DNA of 41,963 nt. Origin: Clostridiales bacterium UBA5446. Its GTDB lineage: Bacteria; Bacillota; Clostridia; Oscillospirales; Oscillospiraceae. Positions 23,885-33,083 of the stretch are shown piece after piece; the stretch's first letter is position 1; each line of letters begins with the position of its first letter. The notes below the pieces were generated by a model. The model worked only from the letters and a program-made list of their open reading frames with translations, ran no database searches and was not told the origin of the DNA. The position numbers were made by a program, and so were the translations under genes. Where the stretch lies: assembly GCA_002427465.1 (NCBI GenBank), contig DIRC01000005.1, positions 1 through 41,963 of the forward strand, given 5' to 3'.

Positions 23885-26257
23885 ATGACGGAAATTAAAA
23901 AAATCCCCGCCACAGACGAGGAACTCGGCCTGATGGATGCTTATTGGAGGGCCGCTAACTATCTTTCCGCGTGCCAGCTCTATCTGCTGGACAATCCGCT
24001 TCTGGAAAAACCTCTCAGTGAGGAGCAGATAAAAAAGAAAATCGTCGGGCATTGGGGTACCGTACCCGGGCAGAACTTCATTTATACGCACTTGAACCGG
24101 GTCATCAGGGATTATGATCTGAATATGATTTATATTTCCGGGCCGGGGCACGGCGGCAACGCCATGGTCGCCCAGGACTGGCTGGACGGCAGCTACGAGG
24201 AGGTCTACCCCAACATAACGCGGGATCGGGAGGGTATGCAAAGGCTGTTCAAGCAGTTTTCGTTTCCCGGAGGAATCCCCTCCCACGTAGCGCCGGAAAC
24301 CCCCGGCTCGATCAACGAGGGGGGCGAGCTGGGATACAGTCTGACACACGCTTTCGGCGCGGTTACGGATAATCCCGGGCTTGTGGCCGCCTGCGTCGTG
24401 GGCGACGGCGAAGCGGAGACGGGGCCGCTGGCCACCAGCTGGCATCTTAATAAGTTTCTGAATCCCGGGACCGACGGCGCCGTTCTCCCTATCCTGCACC
24501 TGAACGGATATAAAATTGCCAATCCAACCGTGTTCGCGCGCATACCCCACGAGGAACTGGAGTGGTTTTTCAAGGGCTGCGGCTGGAAGCCGTATTTCGT
24601 GGAAGGCTCCGATCCCATGGAAATGCACCGGAAGATGTCCGATACGCTTGATCAGTGCATCGGGGAGATGCTGATCATCCAGAGGCGGGCCAGACAGGGC
24701 GGGGAGACCGCCCGCCCCAGGTGGCCGATGATCATCCTGCGGACGCCGAAGGGTTGGACGGGGCCGAAGGTGGTTGACGGCAAGCAGGTGGAGGGCAGCT
24801 TCCGGGCCCATCAGGTTCCGATTCAGCCCGATTCGGCGGAGCATATACGGCAGATTGAGGAATGGCTGAAGAGCTACAGGCCGTGGGAACTGTTTGACAA
24901 GGGCGGGCGGCCGAGGCAGGAGCTGCTTGATTTTGCGCCGAAGGGCAACAGGCGCATGGGCGCAAATCCTCATGCCAACGGCGGACTGCTGCTGCGCGAC
25001 CTGCGCATACCGGATTTCCGCGGGTATGGGATAGAGGTTCCGTATCCCGGCAGCGTTGACGAGCAGGATATGGCAGTTCTGGGCGATTTTATACGGGACA
25101 TTTATAGGCTGAATGCAGAATCGCGCAATTTTCGTGTTTTCGGTCCCGACGAGACGGCGTCAAACCGGCTCACGCCGGTTTTCGAGGAAACCGGCAGGGC
25201 CTGGAACGGTAAATTTGTGGATGACGACGAGTTCCTCTCCCGGGACGGCCGGGTGATGGACTCGATGCTTTCCGAGCATGTCTGCCAGGGGCTGCTGGAG
25301 GGTTACCTCCTCACCGGCCGACATGGTGTTTTCAACAGCTATGAGGCGTTTATCCGGATCGTGGACTCCATGTTCGCCCAGCACGCCAAGTGGCTGAAGG
25401 TCTGCAACCAGCTGCCCTGGCGGATGAAGATCGCCTCGCTGAACTATATTCTCACCTCCAACGTCTGGCAGCAGGATCACAACGGATTTACCCATCAGGA
25501 CCCGGGCTTTCTCGACCATGTGGCCAATAAAAAAGCCGACGTTGTCCGGCTCTACCTGCCTCCGGACGCCAACTGCCTGCTGTCTGCCTTCAATCACTGT
25601 GTGAGAAGCCGCAACTATGTGAACGTGATTGTGGCCTCGAAGCATCCCAGGCCCCAGTGGCTGACCATGGATCAGGCCGTGAAGCACTGTACCCAGGGTA
25701 TCGGCATATGGCAGTGGGCAAGCACGGACGAGGGTGTGGAGCCGGATATCGTCATGGCCTGCTGCGGCGATACGCCCACGCTGGAGACCCTGGCCGCCGT
25801 GACAATCCTGCGCGAGGCTTTCCCGGAGCTTCGGATGCGCGTGGTCAACGTGGTGGATCTGATGCGGCTTCAGCCGGCGGAGGAACATCCACACGGGCTT
25901 TCCAGGCAGGAGTATAACGCGATCTTCACGAAGGATAAGCCGATCCTGTTCGCCTTCCACGGCTATCCCTCTCTGATTCACGAGATGACCTACCGGCGGG
26001 ACAATAAGAATATCCATGTGCGCGGCTATATCGAGGAGGGTACTATTACCACGCCTTTTGATATGCGCGTACTCAACAGAATCGACCGGTTCAACCTGGT
26101 CCAGACGGCGATCTATTACCTGCCGCAGCTGGGTAACCGGGGCTCATACCTGATCCAGCAGATGAAGGATAAGCTGGTGGCCCATAAGCAGTATATCGCC
26201 GAGTACGGCGTTGATCTTCCTGAAGTTGCCGACTGGAGATGGCATCGCGAGAATTAA
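23885..26257 (+). CDS. xfp: Phosphoketolase (xylulose-5-phosphate/fructose-6-phosphate)
   Basis: Thiamine-diphosphate enzyme that splits xylulose 5-phosphate (and often fructose 6-phosphate) with Pi into acetyl phosphate and a shorter sugar phosphate. The 790 residues are the normal length. Seen in order: HWGTVPGQNFIY, GPGHGGNAMVAQDWLDGS, HVAPETPGSINEGGELGYSL, the ThDP motif VGDGEAETGPLATSW near residues 172-186, and the C-terminal domain with QDHNGFTHQDPGF and PPDANCLL. AAGGAGG lies 8 bases before the ATG at 23885; an ATG 5 bases earlier is out of frame and hits a stop at once. No acetate kinase or phosphotransacetylase gene is adjacent. Activity on fructose 6-phosphate cannot be decided by eye. 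Confidence 0.96.
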   Translation: MTEIKKIPATDEELGLMDAYWRAANYLSACQLYLLDNPLLEKPLSEEQIKKKIVGHWGTVPGQNFIYTHLNRVIRDYDLNMIYISGPGHGGNAMVAQDWLDGSYEEVYPNITRDREGMQRLFKQFSFPGGIPSHVAPETPGSINEGGELGYSLTHAFGAVTDNPGLVAACVVGDGEAETGPLATSWHLNKFLNPGTDGAVLPILHLNGYKIANPTVFARIPHEELEWFFKGCGWKPYFVEGSDPMEMHRKMSDTLDQCIGEMLIIQRRARQGGETARPRWPMIILRTPKGWTGPKVVDGKQVEGSFRAHQVPIQPDSAEHIRQIEEWLKSYRPWELFDKGGRPRQELLDFAPKGNRRMGANPHANGGLLLRDLRIPDFRGYGIEVPYPGSVDEQDMAVLGDFIRDIYRLNAESRNFRVFGPDETASNRLTPVFEETGRAWNGKFVDDDEFLSRDGRVMDSMLSEHVCQGLLEGYLLTGRHGVFNSYEAFIRIVDSMFAQHAKWLKVCNQLPWRMKIASLNYILTSNVWQQDHNGFTHQDPGFLDHVANKKADVVRLYLPPDANCLLSAFNHCVRSRNYVNVIVASKHPRPQWLTMDQAVKHCTQGIGIWQWASTDEGVEPDIVMACCGDTPTLETLAAVTILREAFPELRMRVVNVVDLMRLQPAEEHPHGLSRQEYNAIFTKDKPILFAFHGYPSLIHEMTYRRDNKNIHVRGYIEEGTITTPFDMRVLNRIDRFNLVQTAIYYLPQLGNRGSYLIQQMKDKLVAHKQYIAEYGVDLPEVADWRWHREN

Positions 26258-26290
26258 GCAATAAGCCGGCGGGCTCGCCGGCTTATTGCT
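26257..26290 (+). terminator. Hairpin after phosphoketolase
   Basis: A perfect 15-bp stem (AGCAATAAGCCGGCG / CGCCGGCTTATTGCT) with a GGCT loop starts on the last base of the stop codon. No T run follows, but its length and place make it a likely transcript end. Confidence 0.7.
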
Positions 26291-26342
26291 ATCTCGTGTA
26301 ATTATCTGCGGAAATCAGGGGACAATATTTACAAAATCACGG

Positions 26343-26371
26343 TTGACATTCCGGTCTCCTGATAATATAAT
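26343..26371 (+). promoter_or_regulatory. Consensus sigma-A promoter upstream of guaA
   Basis: A perfect TTGACA (26343-26348) and perfect TATAAT (26366-26371) are separated by exactly 17 bases. The predicted start near 26378 leaves a leader of about 175 bases before guaA. Confidence 0.92.
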
Positions 26372-26377
26372 TGGTGC

Positions 26378-26552
26378 TTGTTAATGGTAATAAATATTGG
26401 CGTGGACAGTGGCGTTCACCGATACCCCAAGGGCCGAAGAGCCCTCTTTCGGCGTCGGGAGCGTCAATTTTTTATTTGGGGGAGCTGCCCGAAAACACAG
26501 GCCGTATGGGTTTGAGCTTGACTAAGATCATGGAAAGCAAGGGAGAAAAAAC
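26378..26552 (+). promoter_or_regulatory. Structured guaA leader of unrecognised class
   Basis: This untranslated leader contains two mutually exclusive hairpins over the same bases: GGGC/GCCC (26431-26444) or the longer GCCGAAGAG with CTCTTTCGGC (26433-26453). A T-rich tract follows at 26468-26477, and a second region (26482-26517) has short inverted matches (AGCT, CCC/GGG). The layout suggests attenuation or a ligand-sensing RNA. I looked for the purine riboswitch core and the ZTP and guanidine classes and could not match any. It could also simply be a long leader, or a small RNA ending at the T tract. Confidence 0.4.
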
Positions 26553-28076
26553 ATGAAAAATGAAACTGTGCTGATCGTCGATTTCGGCGGGCAGTATAAA
26601 GAACTCATTGCGCGGCGTGTCCGGGAATGCGGCGTCCATTCTCTGATTGTGCCGTGCGGGATTACTGCGGATGAGGCGCGCCGGCACGAACCGATCGGCC
26701 TGATTTTCACAGGCGGGCCGGACAGCGTTTACCTGGATGGCGCCCCTACATGCACCCCCGAGCTTCTGGATCTGGGCATTCCGGTTCTCGGCATCTGCTA
26801 TGGGATGCAGCTTATGTGCCGGCTGCTGGGGGGAGAGGTTTCCCCTGCTGAAAAAAGCGAATACGGGGCCGTTGACGCAGCCCTGGAGGCATCCTCCGGG
26901 CTGTTTCACGGTTTTTCCGGCGAATATAAAGTCCTTATGAGCCATACGGACAGGGTCACCCGTATGCCGGAGGGGTTTCGGGTCACGGCCCGCAGCGCCC
27001 TGTGTCCGATAGCGGGGATGGAGAATGAGAAGGCCGGTTATTACGGCGTCCAGTTCCACCCGGAGACGGACAGAACTCATGACGGCGCGGAGATCATCAG
27101 GAACTTCCTGTATCGGATCTGCGGCGCTTCCGGGGATTACAGCATGGAAGACTATATGAAAAAGCAGGTTGCCGAGGCCCGGAGCCGGGTAGGGAAAAAG
27201 CGCGTGCTTCTGGCGCTATCCGGCGGTGTGGACTCCTCGGTCTGCGCGGCGCTGCTGAGCGAGGCGCTTCCGGGTCAGCTGACCTGCATATATATCGACC
27301 ATGGCTTCATGCGCAAGAACGAGACGGACGAGGTACGCGCCGTATTTGAGAAGAAGGATCTGAATTTCATCCATATCGACGCCCGGTCGCGGTTTCTCAA
27401 GCGTCTGGAGGGCGTAACCGATCCGGAGACCAAGCGCAAGCGCATCGGGGCCGAATTTGTCCGCGCCTTTGAGGACGCCGCGAAGACATGCGGGAATCCG
27501 GAGTTTCTCGCCCAGGGCACCATTTATCCCGACATTGTGGAGTCCGGCAAGCATTCCGCCGTAATCAAGAGCCATCATAACGTGGGCGGGCTGCCGGAGG
27601 AGATGGGGTTTGAAGGGATTATCGAGCCGCTTTCCGGCCTCTTCAAGGACGAGGTGCGGAAAATCGGGCTGATACTGGGCCTGCCGAAAAAGCTGGTGTA
27701 CCGGCAGCCGTTCCCCGGCCCGGGTCTTGCCATCAGAATCATCGGCGAGGTTACGGAGAAGAAGCTTGGCATTCTCCGGGAGGCGGACGCGATTTTGCGC
27801 GAGGAGATCGGAAAATCCCGGGCGAAGGCAGACCAGTACTTTGCAGTTCTGACCGATACCAGAAGCGTCGGCGTGATGGGGGATGCCCGCACCTACGATT
27901 ATGTGCTGGCGCTGCGCGCCATCCGCACCAACGACTTTATGACCGGTGAATTCGCGCGGCTGCCCTATCCGCTGCTGGCCAGGATTTCCTCCAGAATAAC
28001 CAACGAAGTGGGCGGCATCAATCGTGTGGTGTACGACGTCACCGGCAAGCCCCCTGCCACCATTGAATGGGAATAA
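26553..28076 (+). CDS. guaA: GMP synthase (glutamine-hydrolysing)
   Basis: Converts XMP to GMP with ATP and glutamine. The 507 residues contain an N-terminal class I glutamine amidotransferase domain with nucleophile Cys82 in GICYGMQL and the FHPETD His/Glu segment, an ATP-pyrophosphatase domain with SGGVDSS near residue 223, and the C-terminal dimerisation domain ending PPATIEWE, the usual GuaA terminus. AAGGGAG lies 7 bases before the ATG. It has its own strong promoter and long leader; glnA follows 59 bases downstream. Confidence 0.98.
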   Translation: MKNETVLIVDFGGQYKELIARRVRECGVHSLIVPCGITADEARRHEPIGLIFTGGPDSVYLDGAPTCTPELLDLGIPVLGICYGMQLMCRLLGGEVSPAEKSEYGAVDAALEASSGLFHGFSGEYKVLMSHTDRVTRMPEGFRVTARSALCPIAGMENEKAGYYGVQFHPETDRTHDGAEIIRNFLYRICGASGDYSMEDYMKKQVAEARSRVGKKRVLLALSGGVDSSVCAALLSEALPGQLTCIYIDHGFMRKNETDEVRAVFEKKDLNFIHIDARSRFLKRLEGVTDPETKRKRIGAEFVRAFEDAAKTCGNPEFLAQGTIYPDIVESGKHSAVIKSHHNVGGLPEEMGFEGIIEPLSGLFKDEVRKIGLILGLPKKLVYRQPFPGPGLAIRIIGEVTEKKLGILREADAILREEIGKSRAKADQYFAVLTDTRSVGVMGDARTYDYVLALRAIRTNDFMTGEFARLPYPLLARISSRITNEVGGINRVVYDVTGKPPATIEWE

Positions 28077-28135
28077 GCATTTAATCGCAATTGTGCTTCA
28101 ACGGCTAAAATTTTTAAAGATGCGGGAATGGTAAT

Positions 28136-29572
28136 ATGAATATGTTTAATAATTTAAAAGAAGCCAGACAGTTTTGCGCAGACAATGAGATTAAAATGGT
28201 TGATTTTATGATGATCGACCTGGACGGACGCTGGCGGCATCTCACCATGCCGGTCGGCAGGTTCACAGAAGACACTCTGAAAAACGGAGTCGGCTTTGAC
28301 GGTTCAAATTATGGCTTTGCCCCGATCGAAAAAAGCGATATGGTCTTTATACCGGACTTAAAAAGCGCCTATGTGGATAGGTTTGCCGAGGTGCCTACCC
28401 TGGCCATGATCGGCGATGTGTTTGTCATTGATCTGCCGAACAACCGCAGATTTGACCAGGACCCCAGAAATGTTGCGGTACATGCCGAGGAATACATGAA
28501 AAAGCTCGGCATTGCGGATGAAATGCGCATTGGGCCGGAATTTGAATTTTACGTGTTCGACCATGTGAGCTACACTGTGCGGCCCAATGGCTCAAAATAC
28601 AGCATTGACGCCGGACAGGCGGAATGGAATACCGGAAACGGCGGAGATAACCTGGGGTATAAAATGCCCTTGAAGGGCGGCTATCACATGGCGCCGCCGA
28701 TGGATAAGCTCAGCGGTTTTCGTTCGCGGATAACCCTGCTGATGGAGCAGATGGGGATTCTGGTCAAATATCATCACCATGAAGTCGGCGGCCCGGGGCA
28801 ACTGGAAATTGAGGTTGAGCGTGGCCCGATGTTGGAAATGGCAGACAAGACCATGATGACCAAATACTTAATTAAAAACTCTGCGGTAGCGGAAAATAAA
28901 ACCGCTACGTTTATGCCAAAGCCGATATTTGGCGAAGCGGGAAGCGGCCTGCATGTCCACATGCACCTGTTCAAAGATGGCAAGCCGCTTTTTTATGATG
29001 AAAACGGCTATTCACAGCTGAGCGAAACGGCACATTATTTTATCGGCGGTCTTTTGACCCACGCAAGAGCGCTGTGCGCCTTTACCAACCCCAGCACGAA
29101 CTCCTACAAACGCCTTATCCCGGGATATGAAGCGCCGGTTACCATCGGCTATGCCACTTCAAACCGCAGCAGCGTGGTTCGTATTCCGGCGTATGCCAAA
29201 GACCCGGATGAAAAGCGTTTTGAGCTGCGCAGCCCCGACGGTACCTGCAACCCGTACTATGCTTTTTCGGCCATCCTGATGGCGGGCCTGGACGGTATCC
29301 AGAAAAAGATTGATCCCAGCCGGGAAGGATACGGGCCTTACGACTATAATTTGTATACGCTTTCCGCCGACGATCAGAAGCGGATTAAGCAGCTGCCCCG
29401 CTCGCTTGACGAGGCACTGGACGCCTTAGAGGCGGACCATGCGTTCCTGACCGCAGGCGGCGTGTTTCCTCAGAAACTGATAGAGATCTGGATCAATAAA
29501 AGACGGCAGGACGCCGCCGCGTATCATCAGCTTCCCCATCCGGTGGAATTTGAGAAATATTACGACCTTTAA
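28136..29572 (+). CDS. glnA: Glutamine synthetase, type I
   Basis: Makes glutamine from glutamate, ammonia and ATP. The 478 residues span the whole GSI family: FDGSNYGF near the N-terminus, IGPEFEFYVFD with the metal-binding Glu residues, HHHEVGGPGQLEIE, GSGLHVHMHLFKDG, NPSTNSYKRLIPGYEAP and FELRSPDGTCNPYYAF. A Tyr occurs in NLYTL at the place of the adenylylation site of beta-type enzymes, but the surrounding sequence differs and no adenylyltransferase gene is present, so modification is not implied. The ribosome binding site is weak and no clear promoter lies in the 59-base gap. Sampled stretches of the gene are distinctly more AT-rich than guaA and pyrG on either side. Confidence 0.96.
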   Translation: MNMFNNLKEARQFCADNEIKMVDFMMIDLDGRWRHLTMPVGRFTEDTLKNGVGFDGSNYGFAPIEKSDMVFIPDLKSAYVDRFAEVPTLAMIGDVFVIDLPNNRRFDQDPRNVAVHAEEYMKKLGIADEMRIGPEFEFYVFDHVSYTVRPNGSKYSIDAGQAEWNTGNGGDNLGYKMPLKGGYHMAPPMDKLSGFRSRITLLMEQMGILVKYHHHEVGGPGQLEIEVERGPMLEMADKTMMTKYLIKNSAVAENKTATFMPKPIFGEAGSGLHVHMHLFKDGKPLFYDENGYSQLSETAHYFIGGLLTHARALCAFTNPSTNSYKRLIPGYEAPVTIGYATSNRSSVVRIPAYAKDPDEKRFELRSPDGTCNPYYAFSAILMAGLDGIQKKIDPSREGYGPYDYNLYTLSADDQKRIKQLPRSLDEALDALEADHAFLTAGGVFPQKLIEIWINKRRQDAAAYHQLPHPVEFEKYYDL

Positions 29573-29634
29573 GCGTATATTGAGGCTAAAGGCGTCAGTG
29601 GAATGACGAACAAATGAAATGGAGAGACGATCGG

Positions 29635-31242
29635 ATGACTAAGTTTATTTTTGTGACAGGCGGCGTGGTTTCGGGGCTGGGTAAAGGGATAACCGCGGCG
29701 TCGCTTGGGAGGCTGCTGAAAGCCAGGGGCCTTAAAGTCGCGGCTCAGAAGCTGGATCCCTACATAAATGTGGACCCCGGAACCATGAGCCCCTATCAGC
29801 ATGGCGAGGTTTTTGTGACTGAGGATGGTGCGGAGACAGATCTGGACCTGGGGCATTATGAGCGCTTTATAGACGAAAATCTGAATCGGCACTCCAACCT
29901 GACTACCGGAAGGGTCTATGCAAACGTCATTGAAAAAGAGCGGCGGGGGGAGTATCTTGGCAGCACCGTGCAGGTCATTCCCCACGTGACCAATGAGATC
30001 AAGGAATCCATCTACAGCGTGGGCAAGGACACCGGCGCCGACGTGGTAATCACGGAGATCGGCGGTACGGCGGGAGACATTGAAAGCCAGCCATATCTGG
30101 AGGCTATACGCCAGGTGGGCCACGAGGTGGGCAAGGACAATTCACTTTATATCCACGTGACGCTGGTGCCTTATCTGAGGGCCTCCGGCGAGCACAAGTC
30201 GAAGCCTACCCAGCACTCCGTCAAGGAGCTGCAGGGCAGCGGCATCAGCCCGGACATTATTGTTCTGCGCTGCGACGAGCCGATTCTGGACGAGAGCATT
30301 TTTACGAAGGTTGCGGATTTCTGCAACGTCAAGGCCGACTGCGTCATTGAAAACGTGACTCTGCCAATACTTTACGAGGCTCCGATTATGCTGGAGCAGG
30401 AGAATTTCTCTTCCGTGGTCTGCCGCGAGCTGAAAATTGACGCGCCCGCACCTGATCTCCGGGAGTGGAAGGCCCTGGTAGACCGGATCAAAAGCCGGAA
30501 GAAAACCGTCTGCATCGCGCTGGTAGGGAAATATGTCCAGCTCCGCGACGCTTACCTTTCCGTGGCGGAGGCCCTTCGCCACGCCGGGTATGCCCTGGGA
30601 ACCTGCGTGAATATCAAATGGGTTGATTCCGAATGCGTGGACGCTGCCAGCGTCGACGGCATTCTGGCGGAGGCGGACGGAATTCTCGTCCCCGGAGGCT
30701 TCGGAAACCGGGGCGTTGAAGGCAAGCTCCAGGCAGTGAAGTATGCCCGCGAGAATAATCGGCCATATCTGGGTCTGTGCCTGGGAATGCAGGCCGCCGT
30801 CATCGAATATGCGCGGAACGTCCTTGGCTGGGCGGACGCCGATTCCGGCGAATTTTCCGAGACCTCCACACATAAGGTCATTGATTTTATGCCCGGGCAA
30901 AGCGATGAGATCGACAAGGGCGGCACGCTGCGGCTGGGCAGCTGGCCCTGCGTCATCAAGCCGGGAACGACCATGGCCAGATGCTACGGCACCACACACA
31001 TTACGGAGCGCCACCGCCACCGCTACGAGCTGAACAACGCCTTCCGTGAAGATCTGGAGAAGGCGGGGCTTGTCATCTCGGGCGTCTCGCCCGACGGCAG
31101 GCTGGTGGAGACTGTGGAGCTGTCCGACAGACCGTTTTTCGTGGGGGTACAGTACCACCCCGAATTTAAAAGCCGCCCCAACAGGCCTCATCCGCTTTTT
31201 CTCGGTTTTGTCGAGGCGGCACTGAAGCATGAAAGGAGATAG
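29635..31242 (+). CDS. pyrG: CTP synthase
   Basis: Aminates UTP to CTP with ATP and glutamine. The ATG at 29635 (535 residues, normal length) is chosen because MTKFIFVTGGVVSGLGKG is the conserved N-terminus and a GGAGAG precedes it; an ATG 21 bases upstream has no ribosome binding site. The synthase domain P-loop SGLGKGITAAS is followed by the glutamine amidotransferase domain with nucleophile Cys382 in GLCLGMQAAV and QYHPEFKSRP. No attenuator of the Bacillus pyrG type is visible in the short gap upstream. The last codons provide the glmS ribosome binding site. Confidence 0.98.
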   Translation: MTKFIFVTGGVVSGLGKGITAASLGRLLKARGLKVAAQKLDPYINVDPGTMSPYQHGEVFVTEDGAETDLDLGHYERFIDENLNRHSNLTTGRVYANVIEKERRGEYLGSTVQVIPHVTNEIKESIYSVGKDTGADVVITEIGGTAGDIESQPYLEAIRQVGHEVGKDNSLYIHVTLVPYLRASGEHKSKPTQHSVKELQGSGISPDIIVLRCDEPILDESIFTKVADFCNVKADCVIENVTLPILYEAPIMLEQENFSSVVCRELKIDAPAPDLREWKALVDRIKSRKKTVCIALVGKYVQLRDAYLSVAEALRHAGYALGTCVNIKWVDSECVDAASVDGILAEADGILVPGGFGNRGVEGKLQAVKYARENNRPYLGLCLGMQAAVIEYARNVLGWADADSGEFSETSTHKVIDFMPGQSDEIDKGGTLRLGSWPCVIKPGTTMARCYGTTHITERHRHRYELNNAFREDLEKAGLVISGVSPDGRLVETVELSDRPFFVGVQYHPEFKSRPNRPHPLFLGFVEAALKHERR

Positions 31243-31247
31243 TGCGA

Positions 31248-33074
31248 ATGTGCGGAATTGTAGGCTTTTCCGGAGCGCGTGAAGCCGCTCCCATACTGCT
31301 GGAAGACCTGAAAAAGCTTGAATACCGCGGTTACGACTCTGCGGGAATAGCGGCTCAGGCGGACGGAGGCATTCAGATGGTCAAGGCCTCCGGCATGATC
31401 AAAAACCTTTGTGCAAAAACCCATGACGGCGCAGATATTCACGGCGTTTGCGGCATAGCCCATACGCGCTGGGCCACACATGGCGCTCCGACGGACGCCA
31501 ACGCCCACCCCCATCTGAGCGCGGACGGCAGGTTTGCCGTGATACATAACGGCATCATTGAGAACTATACCGTGCTCCGGGAGGAGCTGAAGGCAAAGGG
31601 TTATGTTTTCCTCAGCGAAACAGATACGGAAGTCATCGCGCACCTTCTGTGCATGTATTACGGGGGTGACCTGAAAACGGCGGTGATGAAGACGGTGGCG
31701 CGTCTGGAGGGGTCCTATTCGCTGGGCATCCTCTGCGCCGACCAGCCGGGCCGGCTGTTTGCCGTAAAGGAATGCAGCCCCCTGATTCTGGGCATCGGTG
31801 TGGGGGAGAACTACTTTGCCTCGGATGTGACCGCCATGGTTTCCCACACCAAGAACGTGATCTATATGGAGGACGGCGAATTTGCCGAGATAACGCCGGA
31901 AAAAATCACGGTATACGACCGTACGGGCGCGACCGTGACAAAGCAGGTTTCCCATATCGTATGGGATATCGAGGCTGCCGAAAAGGGCGGATACGACCAC
32001 TTCATGCTCAAGGAGATAATGGAGCAGCCCAGGGCGGTGAAATCCACCATCGAGCCAAGGATAAGGGACGGAAGGATCGTTCCGGACGATTTTGACATGA
32101 CGCCGGAGGAATTTGCGCGGTTCAATAAAATCATGATCACCGGCTGCGGCTCCGCCTACCACGCGGGATTTGTGGGGAAATACATTATCGAGTCTTTGTG
32201 CCGGCTGCCGGTGGAGGTGGATATTGCCAGCGAGCTGCGTTACCGGGAGCCGATGGCGGATGAGCGCACGCTGCTTATCGTCATCTCCCAGTCGGGGGAA
32301 ACGGCCGACACCATAGCCGCACTGAGGGAGTGCAAAGCCCTTGGCGCCCATGTTCTGGCTATTGTGAACGTAGTTGGCAGCACCATTGCAAAGCTTGCGG
32401 ATAACGTGCTCTATACACATGCCGGGCCGGAGATCGCCGTTGCCACCACCAAGGGCTACACCACGCAGCTGGCGGCCTTGAATCTTTTCGCCGTCTGGGC
32501 GGCGGACAAATTGGGGAGGATAGACGAAAAGCGGTATGCGCAGCTGGTGGACGCCATGCGCGCAATCCCGTCCCAGATCCAGAGGGCGATTGACCTGAAC
32601 CCCAATATCTCCGAGCTGGCCCGCCGCTACCATGACAACAACTCTCTGTTCTTTATCGGCAGAAACATTGATTACGCCGCATGTCTTGAAGGCTCGCTGA
32701 AGTTGAAGGAAATTTCCTATATCCACTCCGAGGCGTATGCGGCCGGGGAGCTGAAGCACGGGACGATAGCCCTGATCGACAAGGGGCGGCTTGTGATCGC
32801 CCTTTGCTGTCAGGAACGCCTTTTTGATAAGATGATGTCGAACATCGAGGAGGTCAAGGCCCGGGGCGCAAAGGTTCTGGGCGTGGCGACGGAAGGCAGC
32901 AGGCGGATTTTTTCTGAGGCTGACGACGTGATCAGCGTACCCGCCGCCGAGCCGCTTTTCGTGGCGGCCGCCGAGGCGGTGCCCCTGCAGCTTTTTGCTT
33001 ACTATGTCGCCAGGGAGAACGGATGCGACATTGATAAGCCCAGGAACCTGGCAAAATCTGTTACAGTGGAGTGA
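31248..33074 (+). CDS. glmS: Glutamine--fructose-6-phosphate aminotransferase (isomerising) GlmS
   Basis: Makes glucosamine 6-phosphate, the first precursor of peptidoglycan amino sugars. The protein begins MCGIVGF, so removal of Met exposes the catalytic Cys of the Ntn glutaminase domain; this fixes the start at 31248 rather than the in-frame GTG two codons earlier. Two SIS sugar-isomerase domains follow (SQSGETADTIAAL near 349; SEAYAAGELKHGTIALID near 497), ending with NLAKSVTVE, the standard GlmS terminus. The length is 608 residues. AAAGGAGAT lies inside the end of pyrG. With only 5 bases between the genes there is no room for a glmS ribozyme. Confidence 0.98.
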   Translation: MCGIVGFSGAREAAPILLEDLKKLEYRGYDSAGIAAQADGGIQMVKASGMIKNLCAKTHDGADIHGVCGIAHTRWATHGAPTDANAHPHLSADGRFAVIHNGIIENYTVLREELKAKGYVFLSETDTEVIAHLLCMYYGGDLKTAVMKTVARLEGSYSLGILCADQPGRLFAVKECSPLILGIGVGENYFASDVTAMVSHTKNVIYMEDGEFAEITPEKITVYDRTGATVTKQVSHIVWDIEAAEKGGYDHFMLKEIMEQPRAVKSTIEPRIRDGRIVPDDFDMTPEEFARFNKIMITGCGSAYHAGFVGKYIIESLCRLPVEVDIASELRYREPMADERTLLIVISQSGETADTIAALRECKALGAHVLAIVNVVGSTIAKLADNVLYTHAGPEIAVATTKGYTTQLAALNLFAVWAADKLGRIDEKRYAQLVDAMRAIPSQIQRAIDLNPNISELARRYHDNNSLFFIGRNIDYAACLEGSLKLKEISYIHSEAYAAGELKHGTIALIDKGRLVIALCCQERLFDKMMSNIEEVKARGAKVLGVATEGSRRIFSEADDVISVPAAEPLFVAAAEAVPLQLFAYYVARENGCDIDKPRNLAKSVTVE

Positions 33075-33083
33075 CGGAATTCC

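Noticed and set aside
26378..26552. Purine, ZTP or guanidine riboswitch before guaA
   Set aside because: I could not find the conserved core of any of these; some GGGAGC-like words are present but not in the right order or pairing.
26371..26556. 61-codon frame through the guaA leader ending in an ATGA overlap with guaA
   Set aside because: Its start falls inside the -10 region, it has no ribosome binding site, and it crosses the hairpins and T tract; more likely an untranslated leader.
29614..29634. Upstream ATG for pyrG
   Set aside because: It lacks a ribosome binding site and adds residues before the conserved MTKFIFVTGG terminus.
31201..31247. glmS ribozyme
   Set aside because: glmS begins 5 bases after the pyrG stop codon; there is no untranslated leader to hold the ribozyme.
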